From NCBI RefSeq assembly GCF_003700275.1, contig NZ_RBRE01000057.1, positions 1-64,000 of the forward strand: a DNA stretch of 64,000 bases, given 5' to 3'. The notes under the pieces are model-generated. The model saw only the letters and a list, made by a program, of their open reading frames with translations, searched no databases and had not been told where the DNA came from. The translations under genes were made by a program, and so were the position numbers. Origin of the DNA: Pseudomonas cichorii. Lineage in GTDB: Bacteria > Pseudomonadota > Gammaproteobacteria > Pseudomonadales > Pseudomonadaceae. Below, in pieces: positions 1-9,947 of the stretch (position 1 is the stretch's first letter; every line of letters starts with the position of its first letter).

Positions 1-1148
1 TCGTTTTCCGGGTGGGTCTGTACACCGACGAAGATGTGCGCTTCGCGGTCGGTGTGGTAGCGGTAGTTGAATTCGGTGATCTGGCGCTTGCCGATGGCCT
101 GGCAGAACGCCTTGAAGCTGCCCGGCTGCTCGGGAATGGTTACCGCGATGATGGCTTCACGGCCTTCACCCAGTTCGGCACGCTCGGCGACATGGCGTAG
201 GCGGTCGAAGTTGACGTTGGCGCCGGAGTCGATGGCCACCAGCGTCTGGCCGCTGATGCCGCGCTGCTCGACGTACTTCTTGATCCCGGCCACACCCAGC
301 GCACCCGCCGGTTCGGTGATGGAACGGGTGTCGTCGTAGATGTCCTTGATGGCTGCACAGATTTCATCGGTGCTGACCGTGATCACTTCATCGACGTACT
401 GACGGCACACTTCAAAGGTGTGATGACCAATCTGCGCCACCGCCACGCCATCGGCAAACAGCCCGACCTGACTCAAAACCACGCGCTCACCGGCAGCCAT
501 GGCGGCCTGCAGGCAGTTGGAGTCGTCCGGCTCGACGCCTATCACCTTGATATCCGGGCGCAGGTATTTGACGTAGGCGGCAATCCCGGCAATCAGGCCG
601 CCGCCACCCACGGGCACGAAGATCGCGTCCAGCTGGCCGGGCTGCTGGCGCAGGATTTCCATGGCCACGGTGCCCTGGCCGGCGATGGTGTCGGGATCGT
701 CGTACGGGTGGATGTAGACGAAGCCCTGTTCATCCACCAGCTTCAGCGAGTAGGCCAGCGCTTCGGGAAACGAATCGCCGTGCAGCACCACCTGAGCGCC
801 CCGCGAGCGCACGCCCTCGACCTTGATTTCAGGCGTGGTCTTGGGCATGACGATAGTCGCCTTGATACCCAGCACCCTGGCTGCCAGCGCCAGGCCTTGT
901 GCATGGTTGCCCGCCGAAGCGGTGACCACGCCACGCGCCAGTTCCTCGGGGCTCAACTGCGCCAGCTTGTTATAGGCGCCACGAATCTTGAAGGAAAACA
1001 CCGGCTGCAGGTCTTCACGCTTGAGCAGTATCTGGTTTTCCAGCCGCTCGGAAAGCTGGCGAGCGCTCTGCAACGGGGTTTCGACAGCGACATCGTAGAC
1101 GCGGGAGGTGAGGATTTTGCGGGCGTAGTGGTTGAGCAGATCGGTCAT
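1..1148 (-). CDS. ilvA: Threonine dehydratase, biosynthetic (3'-truncated by window edge)
   Basis: PLP-dependent threonine deaminase that converts L-threonine to 2-oxobutanoate, the committed step of isoleucine synthesis in the cytosol. About 382 of the usual ~504 residues are present. The N-terminal catalytic domain shows the PLP-lysine context SFKIRGAYNK, the ASAGNHAQG loop and the glycine loop VPVGGGGLIAG. From about residue 325 the first ACT-like regulatory domain begins (AIIAVTIPEQPGSFKAF), which points to the Ile-inhibited biosynthetic enzyme and not the short catabolic one. The start ATG overlaps the stop of an upstream leader ORF (ATGA), so translation may be coupled. Transcription probably runs through the attenuator at 1266-1371. 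The C-terminus lies outside the window. Confidence 0.96.
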   Translation of the reverse strand, partial: MTDLLNHYARKILTSRVYDVAVETPLQSARQLSERLENQILLKREDLQPVFSFKIRGAYNKLAQLSPEELARGVVTASAGNHAQGLALAARVLGIKATIVMPKTTPEIKVEGVRSRGAQVVLHGDSFPEALAYSLKLVDEQGFVYIHPYDDPDTIAGQGTVAMEILRQQPGQLDAIFVPVGGGGLIAGIAAYVKYLRPDIKVIGVEPDDSNCLQAAMAAGERVVLSQVGLFADGVAVAQIGHHTFEVCRQYVDEVITVSTDEICAAIKDIYDDTRSITEPAGALGVAGIKKYVEQRGISGQTLVAIDSGANVNFDRLRHVAERAELGEGREAIIAVTIPEQPGSFKAFCQAIGKRQITEFNYRYHTDREAHIFVGVQTHPEN

Positions 1149-1228
1149 CGCGTCGTTACCTTGTGCAGAGGCATGACGTTCAGGTTCAACGCAGAGAGAA
1201 GGGCGATAGAGCGATGGATAATGATCAT
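1145..1228 (-). CDS. Putative second leader peptide upstream of ilvA (27 aa, Ile/Leu/Val-rich)
   Basis: A 27-codon ORF starting MIIIHRSIALLSALNL, preceded by a good Shine-Dalgarno (AGGAG, 6 nt spacing). Its TGA overlaps the ilvA ATG. Eleven of 27 residues are Ile, Leu or Val, including three consecutive Ile codons right after the start. It lies between the attenuator terminator and ilvA, so it could couple ribosome flow to ilvA translation or act as a second sensor of branched-chain aminoacyl-tRNA. It is too short for homology evidence. The coupling role is inference. Confidence 0.5.
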   Translation of the reverse strand: MIIIHRSIALLSALNLNVMPLHKVTTR

Positions 1229-1265
1229 GTCTGACTCCTGGTCTGGTAAGTGGCCCGGGAGACAG

Positions 1266-1294
1266 AAAAAACCCGCCTCCAGGGCGGGTTTTTT
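1266..1294 (-). terminator. Attenuator terminator of the ilvA leader
   Basis: A perfect 12-bp hairpin (arms 1266-1277 and 1283-1294, 5-nt loop). Read on the minus strand it ends in six T, as an intrinsic terminator should. The 5' arm AACCCGCC (minus strand, plus positions 1283-1290) can alternatively pair with GGCGGGTT inside the last codons of the leader peptide (1308-1315), a sequence identical to the 3' arm of the terminator (1270-1277). This gives mutually exclusive terminator and antiterminator structures. Confidence 0.85.
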
Positions 1295-1305
1295 GCAAAC
1301 GTCGG

Positions 1306-1371
1306 CTAACCCGCCATGACTGGAATGACGGTAATAATAATCTGGCCGAGGTTTTGCTTGAGTGCGTTCAT
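1306..1371 (-). CDS. ilvA attenuator leader peptide (21 aa)
   Basis: A 21-residue ORF, MNALKQNLGQIIITVIPVMAG, with consecutive control codons ATT ATT ATT ACC GTC ATT, ending nine bases before the terminator hairpin. Isoleucine run, stop codon just upstream of the hairpin, and competing RNA pairing are the hallmarks of ribosome-mediated ilv/thr attenuation in proteobacteria. Stalling at the Ile codons would free the antiterminator and allow ilvA transcription. The Shine-Dalgarno is weak. Function is inferred from architecture. Confidence 0.75.
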   Translation of the reverse strand: MNALKQNLGQIIITVIPVMAG

Positions 1372-1559
1372 GGGCTGGAGGTTATGGCCAGAGGTGCTGC
1401 CAAGTCAAGGGTGAAGAGGGCGCTAAATTCCCCCGTCTGCGACTCGTATTTTTCTATGCAGTGACATTTTTGTTTCATGTCGGCACTTTATTCTGCGAGC
1501 TGTGGTCAGTTATCCCACTGTTGTAAAAGAACTAATCATTAAGCCAAAAGGACTGAAAA

Positions 1560-1646
1560 ATGGACGACTATCAAGAAGAGCTGCTCGAATCCCGCGCCTT
1601 TGAACTGGATCCGCTGGAACCCGCCGACGACGCTACCGAGCTGTGA
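1560..1646 (+). CDS. Small acidic protein (28 aa)
   Basis: A short ORF starting MDDYQEELLESRAFELD and ending DDATEL, with a clear ribosome binding site (AAGGA, 9 nt upstream). It is strongly acidic (about ten Asp/Glu), with no signal peptide or membrane segment. It ends six bases before the stop codon of the convergent AraC-type regulator gene. The RBS and an even amino-acid composition suggest a real gene. I recall similar small acidic ORFs in other pseudomonads but cannot assign a function. Confidence 0.55.
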   Translation: MDDYQEELLESRAFELDPLEPADDATEL

Positions 1647-1652
1647 AGGGCC

Positions 1653-2693
1653 TCAGGCGCTCTGGCGCTGGCTGCGGCGAAACTCTCCCGGGGTCTGGCT
1701 GTTCCAGCGCTTGAAGGCGCGTTGAAAGGCCTCTGCCGAGGCAAATCCCAACAGATACGCGATCTCGCCGAACGCCAGTTCAGTGTCGCGAATGTAGGTC
1801 ATCGCCAAGTCACGACGTGTGTCATTGAGAATGCTGCGAAAGCGCGTGCCTTCATCGGCCAGTTTTCGGCGCAGCGTCCAGGTCGGCAACTTGAGCCGGG
1901 CTGCAATTTCTTCCAGATCGGGCTCCCTGCCACCGTTCAATAACGGTCCCAGCAAGCGAATGATGCGCTCGCGCAGGCTGCGCGTGCGGGTCAGTTGTTC
2001 CAGTTCCTTTTCACACAATTGCAGCAAGTGCTGCCAGGTGCTCGGGCAATGCTCGGGATTGCGCAATTCCAGGCTGGTCTGATCCAGGCGCAACTGGTTG
2101 GTGGCTGCACCAAAGATCACCGGGTTATCGCTCAGCAAGCTGTACTCGGCTGCATATTCGGGCGCTTCAAACTCGATCTCGACCCGTTGGCCACGCAAGG
2201 GCTTGCCAGCCAGTGTGGACAGCTGGGTAAGCCAGCCGCACAGGATCGAGTCCACCACGAAACGGTTGTAAGCGTTGTAGGGACTGATGGAGTAGAAGCG
2301 TAGCCAGGCGCCTTCGGCGTCTTCATGAAAGCTCGACTGGCCGCGATAGTTGGAGCCATACAGCGCCTCGAAACGGATCAGGACTCGCGCCGCCTCGCGC
2401 ACTGTCGGTGCTTGCGCGGCGGTGACGCCAGCCAGCCCGAGCTGGCCGAGGCGTGTCAGTTGGCCCATGCGCAAACCCAGCCCGGCCTGCCCGGTAAGCT
2501 GGATTGCCGCATGGCCCAGGCGCATGTAGCGCGGGATCGACAAACGCGCTCCAGCCTCACTCAAGCGCGCCGTATCGAGGCCGTATTGCTCCAGCAGCGG
2601 GGCAGGGTCGTGATCAAAGCTGCGCACGGCTTCACCCAGGCTCTGGATAAAGCCGACGGAGAGATCACCAAGACGCAGCGTCAGGTCAGGCAT
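1653..2693 (-). CDS. AraC-family transcriptional regulator (ArgR/OruR-like architecture)
   Basis: 346 residues. The N-terminal ~200 residues form the AraC-binding-type ligand domain (pattern like SIPRYMRLGHAAIQLTGQ, then GLAGVTAAQAPTVREAA) found in ArgR/OruR/GbdR-type regulators. The C-terminal ~100 residues hold two helix-turn-helices (LEEIAARLKLPTWTLRRKL and FGEIAYLLGFASAEAFQRAF). The start was set at MPDLTLRL, because the longer ORF upstream has non-protein-like Arg/Gln-rich composition overlapping the neighbouring gene. It begins 2 bp after the stop of the nitrilase-fold gene and is probably co-transcribed and coupled with it. Ligand unknown; it may control its operon partner or divergent fadH. 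Confidence 0.88.
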   Translation of the reverse strand: MPDLTLRLGDLSVGFIQSLGEAVRSFDHDPAPLLEQYGLDTARLSEAGARLSIPRYMRLGHAAIQLTGQAGLGLRMGQLTRLGQLGLAGVTAAQAPTVREAARVLIRFEALYGSNYRGQSSFHEDAEGAWLRFYSISPYNAYNRFVVDSILCGWLTQLSTLAGKPLRGQRVEIEFEAPEYAAEYSLLSDNPVIFGAATNQLRLDQTSLELRNPEHCPSTWQHLLQLCEKELEQLTRTRSLRERIIRLLGPLLNGGREPDLEEIAARLKLPTWTLRRKLADEGTRFRSILNDTRRDLAMTYIRDTELAFGEIAYLLGFASAEAFQRAFKRWNSQTPGEFRRSQRQSA

Positions 2694-2695
2694 GT

Positions 2696-3844
2696 CTAGA
2701 GCCACAGATTGATCAGGCGGGCACCGTTCATGGCACGGCCCCCCCCGGGCGACTCGCCAATGATCTGCCCGTTGTGGCTGGCAAAGCTTTGTCCGGAGCT
2801 GCCCTGATTCCAGAACTGCCCGTGCATGAACACACTGATGCCTGCCCGCGCGTTGCTTTGCGGGGCGCGGCCGGTGAGGGTCAGTTGGCGCCAGGCTTCG
2901 CCTTCGCTGACGGAGCCGGCTTTCAGCTCGCTGCTCGCGGCTTCGGTCTTGCCCCAGTAGCCGCGCCACGGGCTGTCCCAACTGCTTCTGCCAGCCACGA
3001 AGGCCGGCACGGCAATCAGTTCGGCGCCGTTGTCATTCAGGCGTGCGTAATTGGCCGGATACCAGCTGTCGCTGCCGATCAACACTGCCAGGCGGCCTGC
3101 CGGGGTATCGATGACGTTCAGCGCGGCCTTGTTGCCTGCACTCTGGACATAATCGTGCTGATACGGGCCTGCATACAGTTGGCGTTGCGGCTGGCCGAGC
3201 GGCAGGCCGTCGCTGCCAAACACCAGGCTGCTGTTATACAGGGCTCCACTGCCGATCCGTAGCTGGCCCGCTTCGACATAAGGTTCCGGCAGGACGATGC
3301 TGCCCGCCACCAGCGTTACGCCGAACTCTCTGGCCAGACCACCGAACAATGTCTGGTAATCCTGCGCCATGCTGCTTGCCTTCATGCGCAGATAAGCATC
3401 TTCCAGCCGATTCTCACCGGTTGCCTGGACAAAGGCCTTGATGAACGTCAGCGGATTGCTCCAAGGCAGCCAGCTCATGGCCTGATCCCGGACGCTGGCT
3501 TGAAACAGCTGGTTTTTCTCTCCGGTTACAAACAGCCAGGTGCCGACATGTTCCGGCAACACCACAATGGTCCGGGCATTGATCAGGCCCTGTTCGCGGG
3601 CATGTTGCAGGTAGGCGGCCAGTTTTCGATGCAAGCGTTGCGGATTCTGGTAGTCGGTGGGAAACAGTTCCGGCTCGATTCCCAGCAGATTGCCGCGCTC
3701 GGCGGGCTGGCCGGAATTGATGGCCAGGTGAATGCGCAGGTCGGACAGGTAATGCCCCTCGGGACGTTGTCCGGTCCAGAGGCCATAGCTGACAAGGGTG
3801 GCCACACTCGCCAGGATGAGGCAGGCAACGAAGAATTTACGCAT
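2696..3844 (-). CDS. Membrane-anchored nitrilase-superfamily protein lacking the catalytic Cys
   Basis: About 382 residues with an N-terminal membrane anchor (residues ~4-24, FFVACLILASVATLVSYGLW) followed by a carbon-nitrogen hydrolase-like fold, probably periplasmic. The Glu of the nitrilase triad is recognisable (VVLPEHVG, E98). The usual ICYD nucleophile motif reads IGSD (G257 at the Cys position), the central Lys region reads PQRQLY without lysine, and the only cysteine in the protein is C8 in the anchor. It may be a non-catalytic or differently working family member. The start was chosen at MRKFF; a TTG eight codons upstream is possible. Operon with the following AraC regulator. Confidence 0.75.
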   Translation of the reverse strand: MRKFFVACLILASVATLVSYGLWTGQRPEGHYLSDLRIHLAINSGQPAERGNLLGIEPELFPTDYQNPQRLHRKLAAYLQHAREQGLINARTIVVLPEHVGTWLFVTGEKNQLFQASVRDQAMSWLPWSNPLTFIKAFVQATGENRLEDAYLRMKASSMAQDYQTLFGGLAREFGVTLVAGSIVLPEPYVEAGQLRIGSGALYNSSLVFGSDGLPLGQPQRQLYAGPYQHDYVQSAGNKAALNVIDTPAGRLAVLIGSDSWYPANYARLNDNGAELIAVPAFVAGRSSWDSPWRGYWGKTEAASSELKAGSVSEGEAWRQLTLTGRAPQSNARAGISVFMHGQFWNQGSSGQSFASHNGQIIGESPGGGRAMNGARLINLWL

Positions 3845-3990
3845 GGAAGACTGTTGATCCGTGGTCAAGACAGGACACTAGCCTGCCTGCACGTTTGGAT
3901 CAATAACTTGTCACTTTCGGTCATTGAGCGACGCCGGTCGGCTCTTTACTGTTTGTGTCATGAACGGGCCGCAGAAATGGCCCGCAATAA

Positions 3991-6084
<2,094 letters not shown>

Positions 6085-6112
6085 TTTTGAACTGATCCAT
6101 TCTTTTTGGTTG

Positions 6113-6140
6113 AAAGGGCGCGCAAGCGCCTTTTCTTTTT
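6113..6140 (+). terminator. Intrinsic terminator of fadH
   Basis: Hairpin AAAGGGCGC-gcaa-GCGCCTTTT followed by a T-rich run, 28 bp after the fadH stop codon. Confidence 0.8.
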
Positions 6141-6425
6141 GGTGCGAAAAATACTTTCTTGGCTTCGGGTGTTTCCTACGGCCAGTTGCGGCGTGTCTGC
6201 TTTTGATTTTTCAAAAAATCGAACTTTATATTTGTGATCTTTGCTTGTAATAAATTGTATTGGTCTTGTTTTTTGTGCTGCTGTACATTTTTCCTGTGTA
6301 GTGTTTAAACGGATTTGTTTAGTGGCCTTGCCCTATTGTTCTGTTACTTTTAATAACTGCATGGATGCATTTTTATACGTGCCTGAAGTCCTGTATTCAG
6401 GGGGGCGTTGTTTTAAGGATGATTA
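6141..6425 (+). other. AT-rich non-coding leader of the bacteriocin locus
   Basis: About 285 bp, visibly richer in A+T than the flanking chromosome. It presumably contains the bacteriocin promoter. I looked for a LexA box (CTGT-N8-ACAG) and for repeated PrtN P-boxes and found neither convincingly. A 61-codon frame runs through it but is low-complexity and Cys/Phe/Val-rich, unlike a real protein. The composition marks the left boundary of horizontally acquired DNA. Confidence 0.5.
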
Positions 6426-8275
6426 ATGTCAAAGAAACAAATAACACTACCGCCTATTTATATTGGGGCGCAGCCTCCGACTGTGGATTTTAGTCTTGGG
6501 CGCTCAACGGGAGCATCAGCGCCCGCGATACCGGAAGCTATGCGGTTTGGACCTTTCATGTATCACACCCTCTTGGATTGGGAGAAAAGCTTTCAAACCA
6601 GTCTGGCTTTGCTTGATTCTGTTCTTGGTCAAGAACTCAGTGTCGCTCGTGGGGGCACTATTCAAGACACAAATACGATCGAAGGGCTTCAGCGTGAGTT
6701 GATTTTGCGCGGACAGCTTATGGAAAAAAAGAGAGCTGAAATCCAACAGGTTTCTTCGGAGGCGGATCGATTTTATGGGGCTGATCCATTGTCGTTGACT
6801 CATAAACAGCAAATGGATGTAGTTATCCGCCTTATAAATGGTCACCCTCGCCCTAGAGAACTTCATTGGTTTGCCCAGACTTCTCATGAAGCAGCTTATA
6901 AGCGCCGTTTTGCACAGGAGTCACTTGGGAAGTTGGCAGGCCAATCGGCTGCATTACGCGCAAGACTGGCGGAACTGCAAAGGCAAGCAGCAGAGGCAGC
7001 AGCCAGGGCCGCAGCTGAACAGGCTCAAGCGGAAGCAGCAGCGCGAGCAGTGGCGGAACAGGCTCAGGCGGAAGCAGCAGCGCGAGCAGCGGCGGAACAG
7101 GCTCAGGCGGAAGCAGCAGCGCGAGCAGTGGCGGAACAAGTTCAGAGGGAAGCCGAGAGGTTACAAAAAGAGCGGGGGCCAGAGCAGGTCGCTTCAAATA
7201 TCTTTCAGGGGCGACAATTGCGGCCGGTGCTCAACTTGTTACTACGGCCGGGAGGATTTTGGCGGCCGAAGGTGCTGCGTTAACCTTGCAGGCCTCTATG
7301 CGCGCCTCGATTGCCGCTTTGAGTGAGTTGGCTACTGGTGCAGCTTCTGGTCTTTTGGTCGGTGTAAGTGCCTTGATTTATCCCTCCGAACTGGGAAACG
7401 GTGAGTTGCCAAATCGCTACGCACTCACGTTGCCGCTAACGGATCTGACAGCATCGCCGATTACTGAGATAAACCATGGCCCGATAAATCTACCTGTCCG
7501 TCTCGGCTTTAAATCGGCGAGCAGCGGGCACACGGAGGTTATCGCCATTCCCGCTGACGGGGTACATATATCGAGAAACGTGCGGGTTGTCGCTGCGATA
7601 TATGATTCTGTACAGAATGTTTACTCGGTCTCAACGCCGGATATACCGTCCAAGACCATGATCTGGACGCCAATAGCCGATCCTGGCAACAGTTCTACTG
7701 CACTACCTGTCGATACACCTCAAGTGTCAGTGTATGGCGGTGCCACATTGATACCTGTTGCTGGCAGTATTGACACTTACCCGGAACTCGATGATGTCGA
7801 GATCGATGATTATGTTTTTATATTCCCTGCTGATTCTGGACTGCCTGCACTTTACGTGGTTTTCCAAAATCCTAGAAATATGCCAGGAGTCGTGAGCGGT
7901 GAGGGGCAGACTGTTTCAGGTAACTGGCTAGGAGCACTCGTAGAGGGGGGCGGGGCTCCTATACCGAAGCAGATAGCCGAACAATTACGAGGTAAGCAGT
8001 TCAGTAATTTTTCTCGCTTTAGAGAGGCCTTCTGGAAGCTGGTAGCGAATGATGAAAAGTTAGTGCTTCATTTTACTGCGCATAATATAGCGGAGATGAA
8101 AAAAGGTTACGCTCCGACCGTAACCATGGAATATGTTGTTGGTAAGAGAGATGTGTTCGAGATACATCATGTAGACTTTATTTTCAAAGGGGGAGCTGTT
8201 TATGATGTTGATAATCTACGTGTTGTGACTCCTAGGGTTCATATTAAGTTACATTCGGAGGTGAAGCGTGGCTGA
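6426..8275 (+). pseudogene. S-type pyocin / colicin-like HNH DNase bacteriocin, frameshifted
   Basis: Two ORFs together encode one S-type pyocin. ORF 1 (6426-7283) carries the N-terminal receptor/translocation part and a long Ala/Glu/Gln coiled coil. ORF 2 (open from about 7172, ATG-like start only at 7259, ending 8275) carries the pyocin S domain (FIFPADSGLPALYVVFQNPR) and a colicin E9/pyocin S2-type nuclease: GNWLGALVEGGGAPIP, GKRDVFEIHH, then NLRVVTPRVHIKLH, with the HNH histidines present. Frames change by -1 near an A5 run (7165-7169) and a G5 run (7174-7178). One extra base there restores a single ORF of about 617 codons, the usual length for such bacteriocins. It may be a true disruption, a slippage site or a sequencing error. 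The killing domain should cleave DNA of sensitive relatives. Immunity genes follow directly. Confidence 0.85.
6993..7148 (+). repeat. Four tandem 39-bp repeats (13-aa coiled-coil unit)
   Basis: Four units encoding EAAARA(A/V)AEQAQA in a row inside the bacteriocin helical region, units starting at 6993, 7032, 7071 and 7110. Units alternate Ala/Val at one position, which suggests duplication of a two-unit block. The frameshift lies about 25 bp after the array. Confidence 0.9.
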
Positions 8276-8546
8276 GTTGAAAAATAAAATTGAGAGTTAC
8301 ACCGAACAAGAGTTTATCCGTTTTGTAACGGATATTTGCGTAGTCAACGCAACAAGTGAAGCTGAACACAGGCAATGGGTTAGGCACTTCAGGGCGATTA
8401 TCGAGCATCCAGATGGTAGTGATCTAATTTATTATCCGAAGCCAGATGCAGACTCTTCTCCAGAAGGCATCGTGAGCACCATCAAGCAGTGGCGAGCTGA
8501 AAATGGTAAGCCAGGGTTTAAGGCCGAGTTTTCAGAAAAATCATGA
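8268..8546 (+). CDS. Colicin/pyocin DNase immunity protein (Im2/Im9 type), copy 1
   Basis: 92-residue immunity protein of the colicin E2/E9 and pyocin S family, expected to bind and block the adjacent HNH DNase in the producer's cytosol. Hallmarks are YTEQEFIRFVTDIC, the helix-III motif SDLIYYP (the key tyrosines of Im proteins), the stretch DSSPEGIV and the C-terminal KQWRAENGKPGFK. It starts with GTG behind a strong GGAGG and overlaps the bacteriocin stop by 8 bp, so it is translationally coupled. Confidence 0.93.
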   Translation: MAELKNKIESYTEQEFIRFVTDICVVNATSEAEHRQWVRHFRAIIEHPDGSDLIYYPKPDADSSPEGIVSTIKQWRAENGKPGFKAEFSEKS

Positions 8547-8575
8547 ACGCTATTAAATTAATTCGGAGCTGAAAC

Positions 8576-8839
8576 ATGACTAAATTGAAAAATAAAATCG
8601 AGGACTACACCGAGCAGGAATTTATCCATTTTGTGACGGATATTTGCTTGGTCAACGCAGCAACTGAGGTTGAACACCAACTATGGGTCAATCACTTCAG
8701 AGCGATCATCGAGCATCCTTTCGGAGACGATCTCATTTTTTACCCACAGCCAGATGCAGACTCTTCTCCAGAAGGCATCGTGAATACCATCAAGCAGTGG
8801 CGAGCCGAAAACGGCAAGCCGGGGTTCAAGGTCGAGTGA
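8576..8839 (+). CDS. Colicin/pyocin DNase immunity protein (Im2/Im9 type), copy 2
   Basis: 87-residue paralogue of the preceding gene with its own RBS (CGGAG). It shares YTEQEFIHFVTDIC, DADSSPEGIV and KQWRAENGKPGFK. Differences cluster in the specificity helix and loop: SDLIYYP is DDLIFYP, and helix II reads VEHQLWVNHF instead of AEHRQWVRHF. It may protect against a related but different DNase, or be a recent duplicate. Last gene of the AT-richer insert. Confidence 0.9.
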   Translation: MTKLKNKIEDYTEQEFIHFVTDICLVNAATEVEHQLWVNHFRAIIEHPFGDDLIFYPQPDADSSPEGIVNTIKQWRAENGKPGFKVE

Positions 8840-8934
8840 TCGGGATGTCTGCAAGTTGCTGAGTGTGGGGACCAGGGCCCAGCGGTATACAAAAGCTGTA
8901 CACTTCGGCCCGTCCCCTCATTTCTGATCTTTTC

Positions 8935-9843
8935 ATGCTTGCCTCTGCACTGACCTGGCGTCCGACTGCCCCGCTCGAACTCCTGAACCTGCCCTGGTTG
9001 AAACGGACAGGTATCGAAGTCGCGATCCTGCGACTGGACCTTATCGACCCGCTGATCAGTGGCAACAAGTGGTTCAAGCTCACCGAGCATCTGGCCTGCG
9101 CGGTCCGGCAGGGCGCTGCCGGGGTGATCAGCCTGGGCGGTGCGCATTCCAATCATCTGCATGCGCTGGCCGCGGCGGGCAAGCGTTTCGGTTTTCCCAC
9201 AGTTGGCTTGTTGCGCGGCCATGAGCAACTGACGCCCACGGTGCTCGATCTGCAAGCGTTCGGTATGCAACTGCACTGGCTGGGTTATGCCGGTTATCGC
9301 GCACGGCATGCCGAAGGGTTCTGGTCGCCCTGGCAGACCCAGTATCCCGAGCTTTACCCGATTCCCGAGGGTGGCGGCGGAATGTCCGGCGCGCTGGGCT
9401 GTGCCCGATTGCTGGACTTGATAAAACAGCCGTTGCAGTCCCTGGGCTGGGAGGATTATCACGGTTGGTGGTTGGCGGCAGGCACCGGCACCACTCTGGC
9501 CGGGCTGGTGCTGGCGGAAGCCGGGGCGCATGCGGTGTACGGTGCGCTGGCGGTCCCGGACGATCATGGCGTGGCGCAGAATGTGGCGGCGCTGGCTGGG
9601 GATTGCCCACACTATCATCTGATCGATGCCAGTCGTGGTGCGTTTGCCAGAACCGATGCGCATCTGCTGGATTTCATTGCTCGTACCGAAGCACAGAGCG
9701 GCATCCCGCTGGAGCCGCTCTACACCGGCAAGGCGCTGCTGGCCCTGCACCATGAAGTGGCAGCCGGGCGCTTCATTCCGGGCACTCGCCTGATTTTCGT
9801 TCACACCGGCGGCCTGCAAGGTCGGCGGGCCATGATGTCCTGA
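8935..9843 (+). CDS. PLP-dependent ACC deaminase / D-cysteine desulfhydrase family enzyme
   Basis: 302-residue fold-type II PLP enzyme. GNKWFKL contains the PLP lysine, LGGAHSNHLHALAAA is the cofactor-phosphate and substrate loop, and WWLAAGTGTTLAGL is the glycine-rich PLP-phosphate site. The family includes 1-aminocyclopropane-1-carboxylate deaminase and D-cysteine desulfhydrase. Residues alone do not let me choose, though the short length favours the generic desulfhydrase-like group over true AcdS (about 338 aa). The start was set at MLASALTW; the longer ORF reaches into the spacer behind the immunity genes. Confidence 0.82.
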   Translation: MLASALTWRPTAPLELLNLPWLKRTGIEVAILRLDLIDPLISGNKWFKLTEHLACAVRQGAAGVISLGGAHSNHLHALAAAGKRFGFPTVGLLRGHEQLTPTVLDLQAFGMQLHWLGYAGYRARHAEGFWSPWQTQYPELYPIPEGGGGMSGALGCARLLDLIKQPLQSLGWEDYHGWWLAAGTGTTLAGLVLAEAGAHAVYGALAVPDDHGVAQNVAALAGDCPHYHLIDASRGAFARTDAHLLDFIARTEAQSGIPLEPLYTGKALLALHHEVAAGRFIPGTRLIFVHTGGLQGRRAMMS

Positions 9844-9947
9844 AGTCGGGCGTCGTCCCTGACTACGTGGATGACACTTTCAGAGTAAAGCCTTCCATTC
9901 ACTGTCCTGATAATCGGTCCATTCCCCCATCAATGGCCGAGGTCAGC

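Noticed and set aside
6141..6425. LexA box or PrtN P-box for the bacteriocin
   Set aside because: Searched by eye; only partial matches (for example CCTGTATTCAGG) without the required spacing or repetition.
6241..6426. 61-codon ORF ahead of the bacteriocin
   Set aside because: Cys/Phe/Val-rich AT-driven frame without RBS that ends at the bacteriocin start; more likely promoter DNA.
8935..9843. True ACC deaminase (acdS)
   Set aside because: The protein is about 35 residues shorter than AcdS and AcdS-specific residues could not be confirmed by eye; kept at family level.
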